A stretch of 64,000 nt of DNA from positions 95,754,023-95,818,022 of the forward strand of contig CM043017.1 in assembly GCA_023690525.1 (NCBI GenBank), written 5' to 3'. The stretch comes from Holotrichia oblita (lineage: Eukaryota; Arthropoda; Insecta; Coleoptera; Scarabaeidae). A program made the translations under genes and the position numbers. How positions within the stretch are numbered: position 1 is the first letter of the stretch; each line of letters opens with the position of its first letter. Below the pieces are notes generated by a model. The model was not told the origin of the DNA, did not search any database, and saw nothing but the letters and a program-made list of their open reading frames with translations. Shown in pieces: positions 57,800-64,000 of this stretch.

Positions 57800-58420
57800 A
57801 TCGATGCTGGCAAAACGTGCTCCTCTCATGATTTTTAATTTGCCGAAATAGGAACAGAAAAACTAATGAGGAAGTATGAACAGAGTTAAGTTGCAATTAA
57901 GATCTTTCTCTAGAAGTCCAAGCATTTTGTTCGGATTACTTCATGTAGGCAGCGCAAAACTTCTTCTCGTCCATATATGTAATCTATATCCAAAAATCCA
58001 TGCTACACTATTCCGTTAAAATCTAAAAAGAAACAATGATAATCATGACGTTGTATCCATATTCTCATGTTTCATATCCGGTTGTGATCTATTTGAGCAA
58101 TGGGAGCTCAACGTTAAATGTTTTCAGCAAATTTAGAACAATGTTGATACTACATTGCTCTGGTTGAAATTTAATTTTACTGTCGTATAACTCATACCAA
58201 ACATATAAAAAACGTTTGATACAAGTCACACCAACCTCTGTAATTGTATGGTTATCATCAATTCGATTTTCTAGGTTGTTATCAACATCGCTCTTTTGAA
58301 AACGTTTATACCACTTATAAGCGCGCAACAACTGTAATAGTTGTCTCCGTATAAAGTAAAAGTAATTGTCAATAAAATGTTAATGATTGGAGAAATGTTG
58401 AATTGTTCGAGTGACCACAG
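57800..58420 (-). pseudogene. mariner-type transposase remnant
   Basis: Mariner transposases are DD(34)D cut-and-paste enzymes. On the minus strand, AYKWYKRFQKSDVDNNLENR resembles the second helix-turn-helix of the N-terminal domain. About 0.25 kb later another frame reads CFFLDFNGIV followed by EVLRCLHEVIRTK, which resembles the segment around the second catalytic aspartate (FFD..G.VHHEF...YLEVL..LREAIR.K). Spacing is shorter than in an intact gene and frames differ, so this is a deleted and frameshifted fossil. No TIRs were found. Confidence 0.6.
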
Positions 58421-59050
58421 ATTTTATAGCCATTTCTTTCTACAACTTCATGGTTCCTTTAAATTCCCTTAATAATTCATAGAATCATCCTCTCAAGAAA
58501 CGCAATCAGAACGCACTCTCTTATGTAATTTCTTATTGTACTCTTCTACAAAATATCACCTTGTTTGCTGCAATGACAACTTTTTCATTAATGACATTAG
58601 TACGTATTTGTGCCGTTCAATCTGGTTTTAGTCATTATGGTTCGTTTTAAAACCTCTTTGAAATTCCTTTGTTTTTGGTGGTTTTGTTTATATCCCATAG
58701 TGATACTAACTCAAAAGAGCTTGCCGTTTACACTCAATAATAGTATCGGACATTGTTATGCAAAATAGGGAAGACAAAATTTATTACAATATGGAACGAT
58801 ATTCCTGCTATGACGATACAGAGTCAATTAAACTTGTTTATACGTTGGTTGTTGTTCTAGTGGGATGTATTATCGTTAAACTACATATTTAAATATCGAC
58901 AATGTTCACTCCTGCTGTTAAACGAAAACGCAAAGTTTACTTCTCATTTTACTACGCAGTAATGCTGTATTACAAAAACTTAGTATTCATTTATATTTAT
59001 GTTATCACTTAGTTGGTTTATAGTACCTACACAGATTAATTGTATAATAA
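58421..59050. other. No recognisable gene
   Basis: AT-rich. Short open frames without domains. Confidence 0.4.
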
Positions 59051-59595
59051 GAATAAATAATAATAATAATAAATAGCTTTGTTGTACCCAATTTACATTT
59101 TTTATATGTATTTATACGAAATTATAATCATCAACAACTGTATAGGATAAACAAAATAAACTATCTATGAGAAATAGAAAGCTGATTGGGATACAAACAC
59201 GTGGCGAGGTCCAGCAGGAGCGTCTTTGCCCATTGTTGCTCATGCCTAACCACGTAATGCATTGGAAAGCAAGTAAGCATAATTACTTAATTAAATAATA
59301 AGTAAAAAAAGAAAGGAGAAGAAATATGTATATGCTATTTAATGCCTATAACTAACAATATTAACAATACTAATAACTAACTTAACTTAAACACCGATCG
59401 CTCAAAGCGTGAAGGCGGTCGTTCTACAAAATGAAGGTAAATTACTTGCAGTATGATCACATACATACATACATTACATAGATCACAGCCGAGAGAGAAG
59501 GCCATCCAGTTTCTTTTTGAATTCATAACTTCCAGTTTCTTTTAATTCACCCGGAATAGCATTATACATTTTATAAATCGAGAAGGTAAAACAAG
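59051..59595 (-). mobile_element. 5'-truncated LINE: ORF2 C-terminus and 3' end
   Basis: On the minus strand a frame at about 59,573-59,494 reads KMYNAIPGELKETGSYEFKK and KLDGLLSRL before a stop, the tail that closes ORF2 in Jockey/CR1-like LINEs. About 0.4 kb of 3' UTR follows and ends in an (ATT)n tail at 59,051-59,073. It is a different family from the 27.6-kb LINE, whose ORF2 tail reads KIFNALPLYVRNIRSIQLFK. Confidence 0.65.
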
Positions 59596-61207
59596 AAAAT
59601 AATTGAAAACAAAGGACAACTACGTTAGTGTCTAGTAACTAGTGCAATAACTTACCGAGAATAGAACATGAATCCCGCTACAATCCTCTTCTACTTTGTG
59701 AGAGGATATATGAATTCCTTATCTTTCTTTATACGTGCTTAATTTAACAACTTATTCTTCAAAAGTATCTACAACTTGTTGTATAGCGCGTAGAATTCGC
59801 GAAGCTGAAAAGTAAACACATTTGTATATCAACACCGAGAAGTTCTCAAAGTTTTTAATAATATAAATGCTTAATAGGGAAGCACTACTTTGCTGTAAGT
59901 AAACAAGATAGTATAGTTTACGGTAAATGGGAAGCCGTGAAACTTAACGATTAAGTAAACCGACGTAAATTGTATCTAGAAGCAAAATTCTCACTTTCGT
60001 TACATAACGGAAGTACCCTTGCTTCCGCAGGACTTTCGTCCAACACCCCGATAATATACGGTCCAACGTAGAGCCTATGGAAGCATTGCATGATATTGAG
60101 CTGTGTGGCATAACCAACGCTGCATGGGAATTAGAATATATAAAACTTAATGGTTATTATCCATTTGCGTTTTTTTAAGTGAATGCAAATTGTAAGGTTC
60201 CTAATGCATGCAAATATTGATTAATACTAGAAATTGTGTCTCAACTATTTTAAGTTTATAAATTACTTATTACATGCATGTCTAAGCAGAAAAAGATAAT
60301 TTGAAATTATATTAACTATACAACAAAATTGAATCTTGAATTTCCAGGTTGTTTTAACTTGCAAGAAAGAACATTTGCGGGGCATGGACTAGGATTGATG
60401 CCGGGCATACATGTGTGTGTATAATTTGCAATTATATCCCCAGAAGAAACGAAACTTGGACAATTTAAAAGAAAATGCATTGTATTGATCCCAACTGCAA
60501 GTTATTTTCTTCAGTGATGGTAAAACAAAAATATCCTAAAATATATGAAACTAAATTTCGAAGAATCAGTATAAAACAAATGTGAAAGAGTGATGCTAGA
60601 GGAATTTAAAGAAAATAACTATGTATATTCATTTACATTGAAGCGGCTGTTTCCTTTTTTTTTTGTACAAGTATGACAATTTCTTAGAGATGCCGTGTAA
60701 AATTACTTTATAAAGGCGCAAATGTAATATAAAAATGCTTTATGTTATTTTATAATATCAAAGAAGGCACTCTAAACGCGTCTTACTTTCCTCTCGTACC
60801 TTCACTCATCTTGGTCAGGAATACACGTACATACGAGTACATACATACATACATATATATAATATATATGCCAAAACATCTACACATACTTTTTCTACCA
60901 AGAGGAAATCAATAATTCGTCCCTTACTATGCAATATCTCATAAAAACATCTCTACGAATTCATATTTTGTGCGTGGGATGGAAAGCAAAATGTCCTGGA
61001 TAAAATTTTTCAATTAAGGTATCTTAACTTCTGTATTTCTAAAACATAGCTTAGAATAAAAATATTCTCTAATAAAGCGACTATTTTTATATATCTATTC
61101 TAACAGAAACTCGAAGAATTTTCAAACTTTGATGACCCATTTGGCGTTGTTTTTTTATACTATGCATATTTCAAAAGACCGAAGAACCTTAGTGATGACA
61201 AGTAACG
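59596..61207. other. No recognisable gene; ACAT microsatellite
   Basis: An (ACAT)n/AT microsatellite lies at about 60,838-60,868 and a shorter one before this stretch at 59,459-59,475. The 60,000-60,130 part is less AT-rich without a named feature. Confidence 0.4.
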
Positions 61208-61338
61208 TGTCTATAGCCGCAGTGGTTAGGCGGCTGACTATCGTTGTGGCGGGACGATAGGAGCCGGGTTTCAATTCTCCGGAAGGACGGTGACATTTTT
61301 TCGGAGAATTGAAAATCCGGATCGACTTACCATTGAAA
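61208..61338 (+). repeat. tRNA-derived SINE, copy 3 of 3 (3'-truncated)
   Basis: This is the best-preserved tRNA-like head. The A-box region is TAGCCGCAGTGGTTAGGCGG and the B-box-like sequence is GGGTTTCAATTC, spaced about 50 bp. It continues with CGGTGACATTTTTTCGGAGA and stops matching copy 2 after CGACTTACCATT. Confidence 0.8.
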
Positions 61339-63639
61339 ATTGTAACTTAATAATATTAAATGATATCAAAAGCTTCCACAGTCCGAATCTCTATTATGAG
61401 GGTTCCTTCAATAATATTCCGTATAACATCATGTATCTCTTGTTTCTCACAAATAATACATGTAATGTCAATGTTTGCATGAAAGAATTTTGTACGTAAC
61501 AAATCCAGAACATAGGCAATGTTCATTCTGTTGACTGTCAGCAACCACTGTTAAGCAAAGAATTCCGTCCTGAATACACTTTAAACTGTAAGAATTAACT
61601 TCTTATCATCTGTATATACATATTTAGAATTTCAATATTTAGACCAGGATTCGAAAATTAACAGAATCTAAATTCCAATTCTAACATACAAGCGCATTCT
61701 TCACTAAAATCAAGCTGCTTCGTCACCAGCTTAGAAATGCAATTTCCGAAAATCCTTGTCTTCTATTTCTAATCGCTACCAGCGTTACGTAACTAGTCTG
61801 CACCATAAATGATATTACTGTACTCAGAGACAAGCGGTAAGAATGACATTATTTTCACACGAGTTCTATAGCACTTCTAACTAACACATCTTTCAGAGAG
61901 TTATGCTTTTCGTCTATTTCGTTAAATGCTTACTCTTTATGAAAGGAACATAGAGAAAAGGAAATAATATCATCTGAAGTGGATATATTTATTTATATTA
62001 TGGAATTGGATAAGTCATTATCCCCTACTTAATAATAAAGAAGGTAGCTTGCGACTTAAAGAAGGTGGCATGGAACAGATGAAATTAGACACTCCACTTT
62101 GGATGACATTATTACCGACTATAAAAAAGATTCTCCGATTTTAGTTAACGTAACACCTTTCTCACGTTAAGTAAAGTTTAATTTCATCAAAGTTTTACCT
62201 GCGTAATAGTAATTTGAAAACTTGGACATGTTTGTGTTAGTTGCCAATATTGTTATCCTTGGTATATAAGCAATATGTATACAGGGTAAGTCAAGACTAA
62301 TTCCTCAATCTCTTATGCCTAAACGCTGACTTTCAGATTTCAGTCAGATATACAGAGCGATAAAGAGCACATTTTAAAGTTATTTGTAATATACAGAGCG
62401 ATTTAAAAAAGTATAACATATCAAAGTTGGGTTATTCTAATGGAATGCCATACGCCATTATTAGATTCTGTGCTAAGTTAGGATAACTTTCTCGATGCTA
62501 CTATGCCTATCTATTGCCAACGGAAACTACTATAGCTATTGTGACATATCTGGTAGAGCATTTTGATATTTTATTTTTTTAACATAAATAATTCAGTTTA
62601 ACTAAAATAGAACAGCCTGTATTTATCTATCCTACGTGAAAACACATTAAACCTCCTACCAAAAGTTGTATATATCTATGTCTGCATTTAACTATTACAA
62701 ACGATATTCTCTAAAAGCTGTTTAAAACCAATGCTTTTTTCACTTAAGCAAAAAGCCTTGCTGTTTTAAAAAGTGACATATGTTCATCTAGTTCGTAGCT
62801 ATCATTAAATCCTACCCAGAAATAGTATGCTTTAAACAGTTATTACGTTTAGTACCTGAACAATAAAATAAACAAATATGACTCGTCCTACTCTAAAGAT
62901 ATAAAACTAAAATAATAACTAATGCTAATAAAAAAATGTAGGTATTTCGTTAGATAACTCCAGACATTTTATCTTTTGTATTGGACAGTTTTTTTAATTC
63001 TTGTTACAAATATTTAAATATTCGATTCAAACGAACATTTAGTAGAGTCGAACCTTTAAATCATTAAATATTCAATCAAACATATTAAAATTGAATGTTG
63101 TTGATAATCTTGATAATCTTATATATACTTATTTATTTATTTTCCTTTTGTTTAGCATGTTTGCAATTTTATGAATAGGTTTGTGATATCGGTTACTTAA
63201 TTATTCTATTTTTAATTCTGATAACATACATTAGCGACATGTAATTATATCAACACGTTACAAACTGGGCTGGAGAGTCAACATTTTAATATTCGAATAG
63301 TCAAGTATTTATTCGATTCAAACAAATATACAAATATTCCATAAGTACTCGCATCTTGTTAAAGTTTTACACATTTACGTTATTTATCATTCCTAGCAAC
63401 TTTTCTTAATGTTGATATGTTTTATTTGGTAATTTTAGATTTTCTACTCAATATCGCGTTGATAAATAAAAATTATCCAGTTTTCTTAAAATTTTACACA
63501 TTTGAACACTATACATTTTGCTGTATCGCCTACAGAAAATTCATTTTACTGGTGGAAGAGATTACCTCTTTGAAAATCTTCAAGACATACTTAATCTTTT
63601 GAATCTAAAGTTGTGGCACAACTTAGTTTCTATCCAAGC
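61339..63639. other. No recognisable gene
   Basis: TATACAGGGTAAGTCAAGAC at about 62,277 and GAACAGCCTGTATTTA near 62,610 could be the two ends of a degraded CAGGGT-type element. The pairing is weak. The remainder is AT-rich. Confidence 0.35.
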
Positions 63640-63830
63640 AAGGCTGAACCCCAGAAGATGAAATTTCATGTCAAAACTTTTCAACTACCCTGCTCTATTC
63701 ATGCGTCGATCTTGGGGCACACTGTATATTCTTGATTTAAAAAAGTTTTATTATCTATTTAAGTGGATCTGAAGAAGGAATAAATAAAATCTCCCAAACG
63801 CCAGGTAGAAAACTACCGTTTCTCATTTAA
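63640..63830 (+). repeat. Possible second Penelope-type terminal motif
   Basis: GATCTGAAGAAGGAATAAAT is followed by TCTCCCAAACGCC. This has the CTGAAGA...AAAC(G) arrangement also seen at 48.7 and 48.9 kb, but the stem is poor and GAAA is changed. Weak. Confidence 0.2.
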
Positions 63831-63937
63831 AATATGCATCAAAACAAAAAAAAGATCGCATATTGTGTACCAGTTAGTTAGAGTAATTTAAAATCTCAAA
63901 AACTAGAACTGTCAGTGTTCAAGTTTCAAAAGCTTCA

Positions 63938-64000
63938 ATATATAGAATATTATATATTGGTATATAATATATGCAATATATTATATATATATATATACAT
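63938..64000. repeat. AT-rich microsatellite
   Basis: Repeated ATATAT/TATATT words run to the end of the window. Confidence 0.7.

Overview
The window looks like an intergenic or heterochromatin-like stretch of an arthropod, most likely insect, nuclear genome. It is AT-rich and short of genes. It has small GT-AG introns, TACATATG/ACAT microsatellites and a dense, nested collection of eukaryotic transposable elements. I could not identify one convincing host protein-coding gene. Almost every recognisable coding stretch belongs to a mobile element or to an old viral insertion. The families fit an insect: piggyBac, Harbinger/PIF, hAT, mariner, a Jockey/CR1-like LINE, Penelope-like elements, Ty1/copia and a densovirus. 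They do not give the species.

Layout. 0-4.8 kb: a diverged tRNA-type SINE copy (minus strand) and a 298-bp MITE with 35-bp terminal inverted repeats (TIRs). 4.9-9.1 kb: a Harbinger/PIF element with a spliced, damaged transposase (+) and a converging Myb/SANT-like accessory gene (-). A deleted relative lies at 43.8-44.7 kb. 11.0-11.5 kb: a Penelope-like GIY-YIG fragment. 15.2-17.9 kb: a TA-flanked element containing a 967-bp foldback. 20.7-23.2 kb: a nearly complete piggyBac with TTAA duplications and two homopolymer frameshifts. 27.6-30.8 kb: a minus-strand LINE missing its RT core and split by a pogo-like insertion. 33.5-41.1 kb: an endogenous densovirus-like insertion with capsid (+) and NS1 (-) tail to tail, cut by a young 5,142-bp copia element. 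41.6-45.3 kb: a SINE, a pogo MITE, the Harbinger derivative and a second Penelope GIY-YIG remnant. 48.5-51.8 kb: hairpins, a Penelope-type inverted terminal structure, and a large palindrome split by a TA MITE. 54.5-57.5 kb: a hAT element with a perfect 8-bp target duplication. 57.8-59.6 kb: mariner and LINE remnants. 61.2 kb: a third SINE copy.

The most interesting object is the fossil densovirus. Both major genes are recognisable: a phospholipase A2 capsid exon with an apparently preserved splice junction, and an SF3 helicase NS1. A copia element with identical LTRs and a perfect 5-bp target duplication then jumped into the capsid gene, which gives a clear order of events. A virus fossil among densely nested transposons also makes a piRNA-cluster-like locus worth testing. 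Several coding breaks (piggyBac twice, copia, hAT, NS1) fall in or beside A/T homopolymers, so some could be assembly errors rather than decay. Coordinates of decayed elements without clean termini are approximate.
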